From positions 124,001-188,000 of the forward strand of contig NZ_UAVD01000032.1 of the NCBI RefSeq assembly GCF_900460065.1: a stretch of DNA of 64,000 nt, given 5' to 3'. Position numbers and translations under genes: made by a program. This document shows, piece after piece, positions 30,953 to 38,743 of the stretch. The DNA is from Streptomyces griseus (GTDB lineage Bacteria; Actinomycetota; Actinomycetes; Streptomycetales; Streptomycetaceae). The notes beneath the pieces are model-generated. The model saw only the letters and a program-made list of their open reading frames with translations. It was not told where the DNA came from and did no database searches. How positions within the stretch are numbered: the stretch's first letter is position 1; each line of letters opens with the position of its first letter.

Positions 30953-32314
30953 GTGGATCAGCCGACCAGCGGCGCCGGACCGGCCGATGAGGCCGACGGC
31001 GGCGCAGAGGCGCTCGGCCGTCCGCTGCCCGAGGGTGTGCGACGGCGGGTGATCGCGCTGGTCTCGGACGCCTTCGGCGGACTGACCGTCGCCGAACTCC
31101 CCGCCCAGCTACGGCAGTACGCGCGGTTCACCCCGACCCGGCGGGCGAAGTTCGCGGGGAACGCGATGGCCGCCGCGCTGGAGAGCGACGCCGTGTTCCG
31201 GCAGCGGATCGGGGAGCGGCTCGGCCAGTCCCAGCCCGAGCTGACCGGCGCCCTGGAGGCGGGCTCGCCGCCCGCCGCCGCCGATCCCCTCGACGTGGCC
31301 GCGGCCGCCTACGTGCTGCGCCCGGTCGGCTGGGTCAAGCTGGTCGAGTCGGCCGGCGAGGAGGTCCAGCGCGCCGACGCGGAGCGGGCCGACGAGGAGA
31401 CCCGGCGCGAACTGGAGCACCTGCGCGAGGAGCTGGAGCGGGCCCGCTCCCACACGCGCGCCGAGACCGAGCGGCTGCGCACCGAGCTGGAGGCGGCCCG
31501 CAAGGAGACCGAGGCGCTGCACCGCAAGCTGCGCAGCGCCCTGAGCGAGGTGAAGCGCGGCGAGGCGGCCCTGCGCCGCAGCTCCGCCGAGACCGACACC
31601 GTACGCGCCGAGTCGGCCGCCCAGCTCTCGGCCGCGGAGAGCGAGTCGCGCCGGCTCAAGGGGCGGCTGGGGGAGGCCGAGGCGGCCCTGGAGGCGAGCC
31701 GCCGGGCCGCGCGCGAGGGCCGCTCGGTGGAGGACATGCGGCTGCGGCTGCTCCTGGACACGGTGCTGGACGCGGCCTCGGGGCTGCGGCGGGAGCTGGC
31801 GCTCCCCCCGGCGACCACGCATCCCGCCGACACCGTGGACGCGCTGGAGCCGGGCCGGATGTCGCCCAAGGACATTGCCGCGCGCGCTCTTTCGGAGACC
31901 GATCCGGCGCTGCTCGACCAGCTCCTCGCCCTGCCGCAGGCGCACCTCATCGTGGACGGCTACAACGTCACCAAGACCGGCTATCCCCAGATGCCGCTGG
32001 AGAAGCAGCGGTTGCGGCTGCTGGGCGGGCTCTCGGTGCTCGCGGCGCAGACCGGCGCCGAGATGACCTGCGTCTTCGACGGGGCCGAACTGGCCGCCCC
32101 GGTGCTGCTGGCCCCGCCCCGGGGTGTCCGGGTGCTGTTCAGCAAGCCCGGTGTCACGGCCGACGAGGTGATCCGTCAACTGGCCCGCGCGGAACCGCCG
32201 GGACGTCCCGTGGTGGTCGTCTCCACCGACCGGGAGGTGGCGGACGGTGTGGCCAAGGCCGGTGCGCGACCGGTCGCGTCCGTCTTGCTCCTCAAGCGCC
32301 TTTCGCGCGTCTAG
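30953..32314 (+). CDS. NYN (YacP/PIN-like) domain protein with long coiled coil
   Basis: A 453-residue protein. An N-terminal helical region (about 20-130) is followed by a highly charged coiled coil (about 145-270, Glu/Arg/Ala-rich) and a C-terminal NYN domain of the YacP type (about 320-453). This last carries LIVDGYNVTKTGYP, CVFDGAE, VTADEVIRQL and VVVVSTDREVADGV, which supply the acidic residues of PIN-like ribonucleases. YacP relatives are RNA-processing nucleases, so an RNA role is likely. GTG 30953 is the start. The coiled coil suggests oligomerisation, which is not typical of YacP itself. Confidence 0.88.
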   Translation: MDQPTSGAGPADEADGGAEALGRPLPEGVRRRVIALVSDAFGGLTVAELPAQLRQYARFTPTRRAKFAGNAMAAALESDAVFRQRIGERLGQSQPELTGALEAGSPPAAADPLDVAAAAYVLRPVGWVKLVESAGEEVQRADAERADEETRRELEHLREELERARSHTRAETERLRTELEAARKETEALHRKLRSALSEVKRGEAALRRSSAETDTVRAESAAQLSAAESESRRLKGRLGEAEAALEASRRAAREGRSVEDMRLRLLLDTVLDAASGLRRELALPPATTHPADTVDALEPGRMSPKDIAARALSETDPALLDQLLALPQAHLIVDGYNVTKTGYPQMPLEKQRLRLLGGLSVLAAQTGAEMTCVFDGAELAAPVLLAPPRGVRVLFSKPGVTADEVIRQLARAEPPGRPVVVVSTDREVADGVAKAGARPVASVLLLKRLSRV

Positions 32315-32465
32315 CTGGATATGCGCGACATGTGTGGCATGCCGGATTCCTGGGAACGTACCGTCAAGTCGCCGCTACACGCGGTGGGGTGAGAGTAAAG
32401 AAGTGCTGGGTGTGACGAGAAAAATCCTGCGAGGATTTGAACTGATCACAAGATGGTCACTAAGG

Positions 32466-32597
32466 TCAGGCCTCGAACCTTCGCACGGTTGATCACCCAT
32501 TGGGGGTGACGGCGAAGGAACCGCCGAGTCCGTCATGTGCACGGAGCCGGGGAATCTTTCCCCCACAGCCCGGTAGGCGGCTCTGAGGAAGAAGGAG
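32466..32597 (+). ncRNA. c-di-AMP riboswitch (ydaO/yuaA type)
   Basis: The leader of the first NlpC/P60 gene carries the features of the ydaO element seen before Streptomyces cell-wall hydrolase genes: a 5' hairpin (CCTTCGC pairing with GCGAAGG around an inner stem), GTCCGTCATGTGCACGGAGC, the conserved GGGGAATC, and CAGCCCGGTAGGCGG near the 3' end. The gene's AAGGAG (32592-32597) follows directly. In this class c-di-AMP binding turns off expression of hydrolases and resuscitation factors. Exact boundaries are approximate. Confidence 0.82.
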
Positions 32598-32606
32598 CTC
32601 GCCTCC

Positions 32607-33632
32607 GTGGCGTCCCACCGTCGTCCCAAGCAGCCGAGCCGCGCCCGTGTGACCGTGCTCACCGCGACCGCCGCCGCGGCCGTGGCCCTGACCTCCCAGG
32701 CCGCCCACGCCGACCCCAAGCCGAGCAAGAGCGAAGTCAAGGCGAAGGTCGACAAGCTCTACCACGAGGCCGAGGCCGCCACCGAGAAGTACAACGGCGC
32801 CAAGGAGCAGCAGGACAACCTGAAGAAGGAAGTCGACGCGCTCCAGGACAAGGTCGCCCGCGGCCAGGCGGAGCTCAACACCCTGCGCACCGAACTCGGT
32901 TCGATCGCCACCGCGCAGTACCGCTCCGGCGGCATGGACCCCTCCGTGGCCCTCTTCCTCGCCTCGGACCCGGACAGCTTCCTCGACCAGGCCTCCGCGC
33001 TCGACCAGCTGACGGTCAAGCAGACGGAGTCGCTGCAGAAGATCCAGTCCAAGCAGCGCACCCTCGCCCAGCAGCGCAAGGAAGCCCAGGACAAGCTCGG
33101 CGACCTCGCCGACGTCCGCAAGGCCCTCGGCGAGAACAAGAAGAAGTACCAGGGCAAACTGGCCGACGCCCAGCAGCTCCTCAACACGCTGACCCAGGCC
33201 GAGCGGGCCAAGATGCAGCAGGAGGAGCAGCGCGCCAGCCGCGCCGCAAGCGACCGGGTCGAGCTCGGCAACGAGTCCCCCGCGTCCGGCCGCGGAGCCG
33301 CCGCACTGGCCGCCGCCGCCACGCAGATCGGCAAGCCCTACGTCTCCGGTGGCTCGGGCCCCAACTCCTACGACTGCTCCGGGCTGACCCAGTGGGCCTT
33401 CGCCCAGGCCGGCGTCTCCATCACCCGGACCACGTTCACCCAGCACAACGACGGCACGAAGATCGGCCGCAGCCAGCTCAAGCCGGGCGACCTGGTCTTC
33501 TTCAACAACCTGGCGCACGTCGGCTTCTACGCCGGCAACAACCAGATCCTGCACGCCCCGAAGCCGGGCACCGTCGTCCGCTACGAGTCGATGGACTACA
33601 TGGGCACCTTCCAGTTCGGCGTCCGCATCTGA
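32607..33632 (+). CDS. Secreted NlpC/P60 peptidoglycan endopeptidase (first of a tandem pair)
   Basis: A 341-residue exported hydrolase. The signal peptide (about 1-35, cleavage after SQAAHA) precedes a long coiled-coil region (about 40-220, PcsB/RipA-like) and a C-terminal NlpC/P60 domain with catalytic Cys257 (YDCSGLTQW), His in LAHVGFY and a third polar residue in ILHAPKPG. It cuts D-Glu-gamma-diaminopimelate bonds in peptide stems. GTG 32607 follows AAGGAG. Expression is probably controlled by the c-di-AMP riboswitch, which links wall cleavage to that second messenger. Confidence 0.94.
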   Translation: MASHRRPKQPSRARVTVLTATAAAAVALTSQAAHADPKPSKSEVKAKVDKLYHEAEAATEKYNGAKEQQDNLKKEVDALQDKVARGQAELNTLRTELGSIATAQYRSGGMDPSVALFLASDPDSFLDQASALDQLTVKQTESLQKIQSKQRTLAQQRKEAQDKLGDLADVRKALGENKKKYQGKLADAQQLLNTLTQAERAKMQQEEQRASRAASDRVELGNESPASGRGAAALAAAATQIGKPYVSGGSGPNSYDCSGLTQWAFAQAGVSITRTTFTQHNDGTKIGRSQLKPGDLVFFNNLAHVGFYAGNNQILHAPKPGTVVRYESMDYMGTFQFGVRI

Positions 33633-33693
33633 CGCCACGGCACGCCCGCGGCGCGCCCGAACGAGGGAATCGCCGCACACCGTACTGACGCCC

Positions 33694-33729
33694 CCGCCCC
33701 GCCGGAGACCAAGGTCACCGGCGGGGCGG
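33694..33729 (+). terminator. Terminator between the two NlpC/P60 genes
   Basis: A perfect 12-base stem (33694-33705 with 33718-33729) with a twelve-base loop. It separates the riboswitch-controlled first gene from the second. Confidence 0.75.
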
Positions 33730-33887
33730 CCGCGTCCGTCCCCTACGCCGCCACCGGCGCGGTCTTTTGCCGGTGCGTAGTCGCCCGATTACTGTCTGGC
33801 TGCCGCGCAGCTCCCGGTCACCGTCCGCCCGTCCCGGGCGGCAGGGGCTGCGCACGACCGCGTCAGCGGAAGGGAGTGCGGCTACCC

Positions 33888-34916
33888 GTGGTGTCCCATC
33901 GCCGTTCCACACCGTCCGGCTTCACCAGAGGCGTCCGCGTCACGGTCATCTCGGCGGCCGCCGCCACCGCGGCCGCGACGCTGACCGGGGCACCGGCGAG
34001 CGCCGACCCCCAGGACACCCGGGAGAGCGCCAAGGCCGCCGTCGACCGCCTCTACGGCGAGGCCGAGCGGGCCACCGAGCGCTACAACGAGGCCGCGGAG
34101 CGCGTGGACCGGCTGCGCGGCGAGGCGGAGCGCTCCCAGGACGCCACGGCCCGGGGCCAGGAACGCGTCAACCGGATGCGCGACGCGCTCGGCTCGATGG
34201 CCGGCGCGCAGTACCGCGCCGGGGCCGTCGACCCGGCGCTCGCCCTGCTGCTCTCCGGCGACCCGGACACCTACCTGGAGCGGGCCGCCGCCCTCGACCG
34301 GGCCGGCGCCCGCCAGGCGATGACCCTGGACAAGCTGCGGCACGCGCAGCGCAGACTCGCCCAGACCCGCGCGGAGACCACCCGCGCCCTGGCCGAGCTG
34401 GAGCGCAACCGCGCCGCCGTCACCCGCCACAAGCATGCCGTCGAGTCCAAGCTCCGCGCGGCCCGCCGACTGCTGGACTCGCTGCCGCCCGAGGAGCGCG
34501 CCACCTTCGACCGGGCCTCCCGCTCCGGCCGCGGGGAAGCGCCCGACCTCTCCGGCGTCGCCCCCGGCTCGGGCCGCGCGATGTCCGCCGTCGCCGCCGC
34601 CCACCGGGCGCTCGGAAGACCCTACGTGTGGGGCGCCAACGGGCCCTCGGGATTCGACTGTTCCGGCCTGATGCAGTGGGCCTACGCCCAGGCCGGGGTG
34701 AGCCTGCCCCGCACCTCCCAGGCCCAGCGCTACGCGGGCCGCATGGTGCCCCTCTCCCAGGCCCGGCCCGGCGACCTGGTCGCCTACCGGGCGGACGCCA
34801 GCCACATCGGCATGTACGTCGGCAACGGGCAGGTCATCCACGCCCCCTACCCGGGCGCCCCGGTCCGCTACGATCCGGTCGGCATGATGCCCGTCTCCTC
34901 GGTGACCCGGATCTGA
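33888..34916 (+). CDS. Secreted NlpC/P60 peptidoglycan endopeptidase (second of a tandem pair)
   Basis: A 342-residue paralogue of the preceding gene with the same plan: signal peptide, Ala/Arg-rich coiled coil (about 40-225) and NlpC/P60 domain with Cys258 (FDCSGLMQW), SHIGMYVGNG and VIHAPYPG. GTG 33888 is preferred over GTG 33876 because it aligns VVSHRR with MASHRR of the paralogue and because AAGGGAG overlaps the earlier codon. Unlike its neighbour it has a 158-base leader after a terminator, with no ydaO consensus, so the pair is likely regulated differently. Confidence 0.92.
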   Translation: MVSHRRSTPSGFTRGVRVTVISAAAATAAATLTGAPASADPQDTRESAKAAVDRLYGEAERATERYNEAAERVDRLRGEAERSQDATARGQERVNRMRDALGSMAGAQYRAGAVDPALALLLSGDPDTYLERAAALDRAGARQAMTLDKLRHAQRRLAQTRAETTRALAELERNRAAVTRHKHAVESKLRAARRLLDSLPPEERATFDRASRSGRGEAPDLSGVAPGSGRAMSAVAAAHRALGRPYVWGANGPSGFDCSGLMQWAYAQAGVSLPRTSQAQRYAGRMVPLSQARPGDLVAYRADASHIGMYVGNGQVIHAPYPGAPVRYDPVGMMPVSSVTRI

Positions 34917-34932
34917 CCGTACGATCGGCAGG

Positions 34933-36189
34933 GTGGCCGTACGAGGACGTGACGCGCGAGGGGGACGCCCCCGGGGCCGGTGGCGCCCGGCGGCCCCGCT
35001 GCTCGCCGTGCTCCTGACGGCGTCCGCCTGCACGGTCACCGCCGACCCGGACACCACCCTCACCACCGGCGCCCTCGACGCCACCCTGGAACGCCGCGCG
35101 GCGGCCGTCCTCGCCCACGATCCGGCGGGCTACGTCGAGGGCCTCGCGCCGGACGCCGCGAAGCTGCGGGCCGCCCAGCGCACCGAGCTGGACCGGCTCG
35201 CCGACGTACCCCTGAAGTCCTGGACGTACGACGTCAAGGACATCACCGAGCAGGACGGGCAGTGGGCCACCGCCGAGGTGGAGCTGCGCTACCGGATCGA
35301 CGGCTACGACACCGCCCCGGTCGTCACCCGCCGCGTCCTGGAGCTGATGCGCGACGGCGACCGCTGGTACATCACCGAGGACCGGCCCGCCAAGGGCGCC
35401 TCCGGGCAGCTGTGGCAGCAGGGGGACGTGGAGGTCGTCCGAGGCGCCCACAGCATCGTCCTGGGCGTCGGACGGGGCGAGGAGGAGCTGCGGCAGATCG
35501 CCGACACCGTGGACCTCGCCGTACCGGCCGTGTCGGACGCCTGGCCGCGCCCCTGGAACCGGCGGGTGGTGGTCCTCGTCCCGGACTCCGTCGAGTCCAT
35601 GGCGGGGCTGCTCGGCTCGCCGGAGTCCAGCTACCGGGGCATCGCCGCCGTCACCACCGGCGAGGTCGGCGGCACCGGGGAGCGCCCGGCCATCGCCGAC
35701 CGGGTGATCGTCAACCCGCAGGCGTACGCCACCCTCGGCAGTTTCGGGCAGCGGATCGTCCTGACCCATGAGACGACCCATGTCGCCACCCGGACCAGCA
35801 CCTCCACCGCCACCCCCGTCTGGCTCTCCGAGGGGTTCGCCGACTGGACCGCCTACCGGGGCGAGGACCGCGCCGCCGACACGATCGCCCCGGAGCTGGC
35901 CGAGGCCGTCCGCAGCGGCCGGACCCCCGCCGGGCTCCCCGCCGACCCGGACTTCGGCTTCGACGGCGACCCGGCGAAGCTCGCGGGGGCCTACGAGGGC
36001 GGCTGGCTGGCCTGCGAGCTCATCGCGGAGCGCTGGGGCAAGGAGAAGCTGATCGCCTTCTACGAGACGGTCGGGGCGCACGACGGGCGGAAGGGGGCGG
36101 TGGAGCAGGCCCTGAAGGCGGTGCTCGACACCACCCCCGGGCAGTTCACCGCCGACTGGCGCGACTACCTCGCCACCCGGCTCGGCTGA
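34933..36189 (+). CDS. Lipoprotein with gluzincin-type metallopeptidase signature
   Basis: A 418-residue predicted lipoprotein (lipobox TASAC, Cys33) with no assigned function. Residues about 50-200 look like an NTF2/SnoaL-like fold (AGYVEGLAPDAAKLRAAQRTEL). The second half carries HETTH (His279, Glu280, His283) and, 16 residues on, LSEGFADW (Glu300), the HExxH + Glu zinc-site pattern of gluzincins. It starts 16 bases after the NlpC/P60 stop and so is probably co-transcribed, suggesting an envelope protease. Its 3' end overlaps the convergent GT87 gene by 25 bases. Confidence 0.8.
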   Translation: MAVRGRDARGGRPRGRWRPAAPLLAVLLTASACTVTADPDTTLTTGALDATLERRAAAVLAHDPAGYVEGLAPDAAKLRAAQRTELDRLADVPLKSWTYDVKDITEQDGQWATAEVELRYRIDGYDTAPVVTRRVLELMRDGDRWYITEDRPAKGASGQLWQQGDVEVVRGAHSIVLGVGRGEEELRQIADTVDLAVPAVSDAWPRPWNRRVVVLVPDSVESMAGLLGSPESSYRGIAAVTTGEVGGTGERPAIADRVIVNPQAYATLGSFGQRIVLTHETTHVATRTSTSTATPVWLSEGFADWTAYRGEDRAADTIAPELAEAVRSGRTPAGLPADPDFGFDGDPAKLAGAYEGGWLACELIAERWGKEKLIAFYETVGAHDGRKGAVEQALKAVLDTTPGQFTADWRDYLATRLG

Positions 36190-37415
36190 CTCTCCACCGC
36201 GCCCGGGGCCGCCTCCGTGCCCGGTCTCCCCGGCACCGTCGACCGCCACAGCCGCCGTGCCGCGATCAGCGAGGCCGCCACCAGCAGCCCGTTCCGTACG
36301 ACCAGGAGCGTCACCCCCCACGCGTCGCTCGCCACCACACGGCCGAAGCCGATCGGGAACTCCAGCAGCGTCACCCCCGCCGCCACCAGCACCAGAACCG
36401 CGGGCAGGGTCATCGCCGTCCCCCGGAACACCAGGCACACCGCCGCCAGACCGACCAGCCACACCATGTACTGGGGGCTGATCACCCGGCTGGTCACCGT
36501 GAACAGCAGCACCGCCGTGAACGCCGCCTCGGCCGGGGTGCGCACCGCGAAGAGGCGCGCCCGCAGCCGCCACAGCAGCAGCCAGCCCAGCGCCAGGACC
36601 GCGAGCCCCAGCGCCAGCGTCGACACCAGCTCCACCCGCGGCCCGACGAACTCCATCGAGCCGTAGCGCAGCTCCACCCGCCCCTCCCAGCCGAACCGCC
36701 GCGCGAGGTGGAAGACCAGCGCCCCCAGCGACTCGATCTCGGTGCCCCGGTCCCGCTGGAAGGCCAGGAACGCGAACGCCCCGGGCATCCACAGCGCGAA
36801 GGCCGCCGCGAGCCCCGCCGCGCTCAGCGCCGCCGAGGTCCAGGCCGCCCGGGTCGGACGCCCCTTGCGCACCCCCACCAGCAGCAACGCGGGCCACCCC
36901 TTGAGCAGCGCCCCGAACGCGGCCAGCGCCCCCAGCGCCCGGGGCCTGCGCACGCCCGCCAGCAGCGCCGCCACCGCGACCGCCGTCACCATCAGGTCGT
37001 AGCGGGCGTAGACCGTCGGGCCCAGCAGCGGCACCCCCGCGATCCACACCCAGGCGCCCGCCGCCCGTATGCCCGGCCGCCGGCCCGCGTACAGCAGCAG
37101 CCCCAGCACCAGCGCGTCGCAGACCAGCACCAGCACGAAGAACGCGGTCGCGTACTCCCAGAACGGCAGCAGGGCCGGGGAGAGGACCGCCAGGGCGGCC
37201 CCGGGCGGGTACTGCCAGGTGACGTCGTCCAGCGGGTACGTGCCGGTCAGCAGCACCTCGTACCAGCCCCGGTAGATCACCGACACGTCCACCGTGACGT
37301 CCGGGCCGGGCACGGTGACCACCTTGAACACGCAGGCCAGCAACCCGGCCCGGGTCAGCGCCCACACCGCGTACGGCCACGGTCCGGCGCCGGCCGTTGC
37401 TCGTCCCGTCGTCAT
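36165..37415 (-). CDS. GT87-family membrane glycosyltransferase (DUF2029, polyprenyl-phosphate-sugar dependent)
   Basis: A 416-residue integral membrane protein with about ten hydrophobic helices and the GT-C acidic motif in the first external loop (VDVSVIYRGWYEVLLTGTYP; PGPDVTVDV), plus TWQYPPGAALAVL, typical of GT87 mannosyltransferases that use polyprenyl-phosphate donors. ATG 37415 (MTTGRATAG) with GAGGG upstream is preferred; ATG 37463 would add 16 Arg-rich residues. The neighbouring PimB-like gene is divergent, suggesting a shared role in envelope glycolipids or glycans. Substrate unknown. Confidence 0.82.
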   Translation of the reverse strand: MTTGRATAGAGPWPYAVWALTRAGLLACVFKVVTVPGPDVTVDVSVIYRGWYEVLLTGTYPLDDVTWQYPPGAALAVLSPALLPFWEYATAFFVLVLVCDALVLGLLLYAGRRPGIRAAGAWVWIAGVPLLGPTVYARYDLMVTAVAVAALLAGVRRPRALGALAAFGALLKGWPALLLVGVRKGRPTRAAWTSAALSAAGLAAAFALWMPGAFAFLAFQRDRGTEIESLGALVFHLARRFGWEGRVELRYGSMEFVGPRVELVSTLALGLAVLALGWLLLWRLRARLFAVRTPAEAAFTAVLLFTVTSRVISPQYMVWLVGLAAVCLVFRGTAMTLPAVLVLVAAGVTLLEFPIGFGRVVASDAWGVTLLVVRNGLLVAASLIAARRLWRSTVPGRPGTEAAPGAVESQPSRVAR

Positions 37416-37522
37416 CGCGGCCCTCGTCGTCGCTCGTCTCCGGTCGGCCCCCCGGCGGCTCATGATGCCGTCGGGAGAGTGCCTCAGCGGTGAAGCGCGG
37501 CCGTTCGGTACTGTCGGCGACG

Positions 37523-38665
37523 ATGGACAAGACCTTGATCGTGACCAACGACTTCCCGCCCCGCCCCGGTGGCATCCAGGCGTTCCTGCACAACATGGCG
37601 CTGCGCCTGGATCCCGAGAGGGTCGTCGTCTACGCCTCCACCTGGAAGCGCGGCGAGGAGGGCGCGGCGGCCACCGCCGCCTTCGACGCCGAGCAGCCGT
37701 TCCCCGTGGTCCGCGACCGGACGACGATGCTCCTGCCGACCCCGCGCGTCACCGGCCGGGCCACCGAACTGCTGCGCGAACACGGCTGCACCTCCGTCTG
37801 GTTCGGCGCCGCCGCCCCGCTCGGCCTGATGGCCCCCGCGCTGCGCCGCGCGGGGGCCCGGCGGCTCGTCGCCACCACCCACGGCCACGAGGCCGGCTGG
37901 GCGCAGCTGCCCGCCTCCCGACAGTTGCTGCGGCGGATCGGCGAGGGCACCGACACCATCACCTACCTCGGTGAGTACACCCGCTCCCGGATCGCCGGGG
38001 CCCTCACCCCCGAGGCCGCCGGGCGCATGGTCCAACTGCCGCCCGGCGTCGACGAGAAGACCTTCCACCCGGCGTCCGGCGGGGACCGGGTCCGGGCCCG
38101 CCTCGGACTGTCCGACCGCCCCGTGGTCGTCTGCGTCTCCCGCCTGGTGCCGCGCAAGGGCCAGGACACGCTGATCCTGGCCATGCCCGCGATCCTCGCG
38201 CGGATCCCGGACGCGGTGCTGCTGATCGTCGGCGGCGGACCCTACGCCGAGGACCTTCGGCGGCTCGCTGCGGAGACCGGGGTCCAGGACTCGGTGCGCT
38301 TCACCGGCCCGGTGCCCTGGGCCGAGCTGCCCGCGCACTACGGGGCCGGGGACGTCTTCGCGATGCCCTGCCGCACCCGGCGGCGGGGGCTCGACGTGGA
38401 GGGCCTCGGGATCGTCTACCTGGAGGCGTCCGCGACCGGGCTGCCCGTGGTGGCCGGCGACTCCGGCGGCGCCCCGGACGCGGTGCTCGACGGCGAGACC
38501 GGATGGGTGGTGCGCGGCGGCAGCGCCGAGGAGTCGGCGGACCGGATCGTGACGCTGCTCGGCGACCCGGAGCTGCGGCAGCGGATGGGGGAGCGGGGCC
38601 GGGCCTGGGTCGAGGAGAAGTGGCGCTGGGACCTGCTGGCCAAGAAGCTCAGAACACTGCTGTGA
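37523..38665 (+). CDS. GT4-family glycosyltransferase, PimB-like
   Basis: A 380-residue GT-B enzyme resembling actinobacterial PimB', which adds mannose from GDP-mannose to phosphatidylinositol mannoside. The N-terminus TLIVTNDFPPRPGGIQAFL holds the acceptor-side Gly-rich loop. VSRLVPRKGQDTLI is the usual donor-side Lys/Arg stretch, and VEGLGIVYLEA is the EX7E motif. ATG 37523 has only a weak ribosome binding site; an upstream GTG/ATG region of 11 codons is possible. Donor and acceptor are inferred from family resemblance. Confidence 0.87.
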   Translation: MDKTLIVTNDFPPRPGGIQAFLHNMALRLDPERVVVYASTWKRGEEGAAATAAFDAEQPFPVVRDRTTMLLPTPRVTGRATELLREHGCTSVWFGAAAPLGLMAPALRRAGARRLVATTHGHEAGWAQLPASRQLLRRIGEGTDTITYLGEYTRSRIAGALTPEAAGRMVQLPPGVDEKTFHPASGGDRVRARLGLSDRPVVVCVSRLVPRKGQDTLILAMPAILARIPDAVLLIVGGGPYAEDLRRLAAETGVQDSVRFTGPVPWAELPAHYGAGDVFAMPCRTRRRGLDVEGLGIVYLEASATGLPVVAGDSGGAPDAVLDGETGWVVRGGSAEESADRIVTLLGDPELRQRMGERGRAWVEEKWRWDLLAKKLRTLL

Positions 38666-38671
38666 GCGCGC

Positions 38672-38710
38672 GGAGGGGCCCGCACCCGATCATCGGGCGC
38701 GGGCCCCTCC
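38672..38710. terminator. Terminator between the GT4 gene and the acyl-CoA ligase gene
   Basis: GGAGGGGCCCGC (38672-38683) pairs perfectly with 38699-38710, and an inner 5-bp stem follows after one mismatch. It lies between convergent genes. Confidence 0.8.
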
Positions 38711-38743
38711 GTCCACGTGACACCGCCGTGGGCGACGTACCGC

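Noticed and set aside
34834..37596. A 920-residue minus-strand frame across the gluzincin-like lipoprotein and GT87 genes
   Set aside because: Crosses real genes in another frame, is highly repetitive, and the correct minus-strand frame gives a typical GT87 membrane protein.
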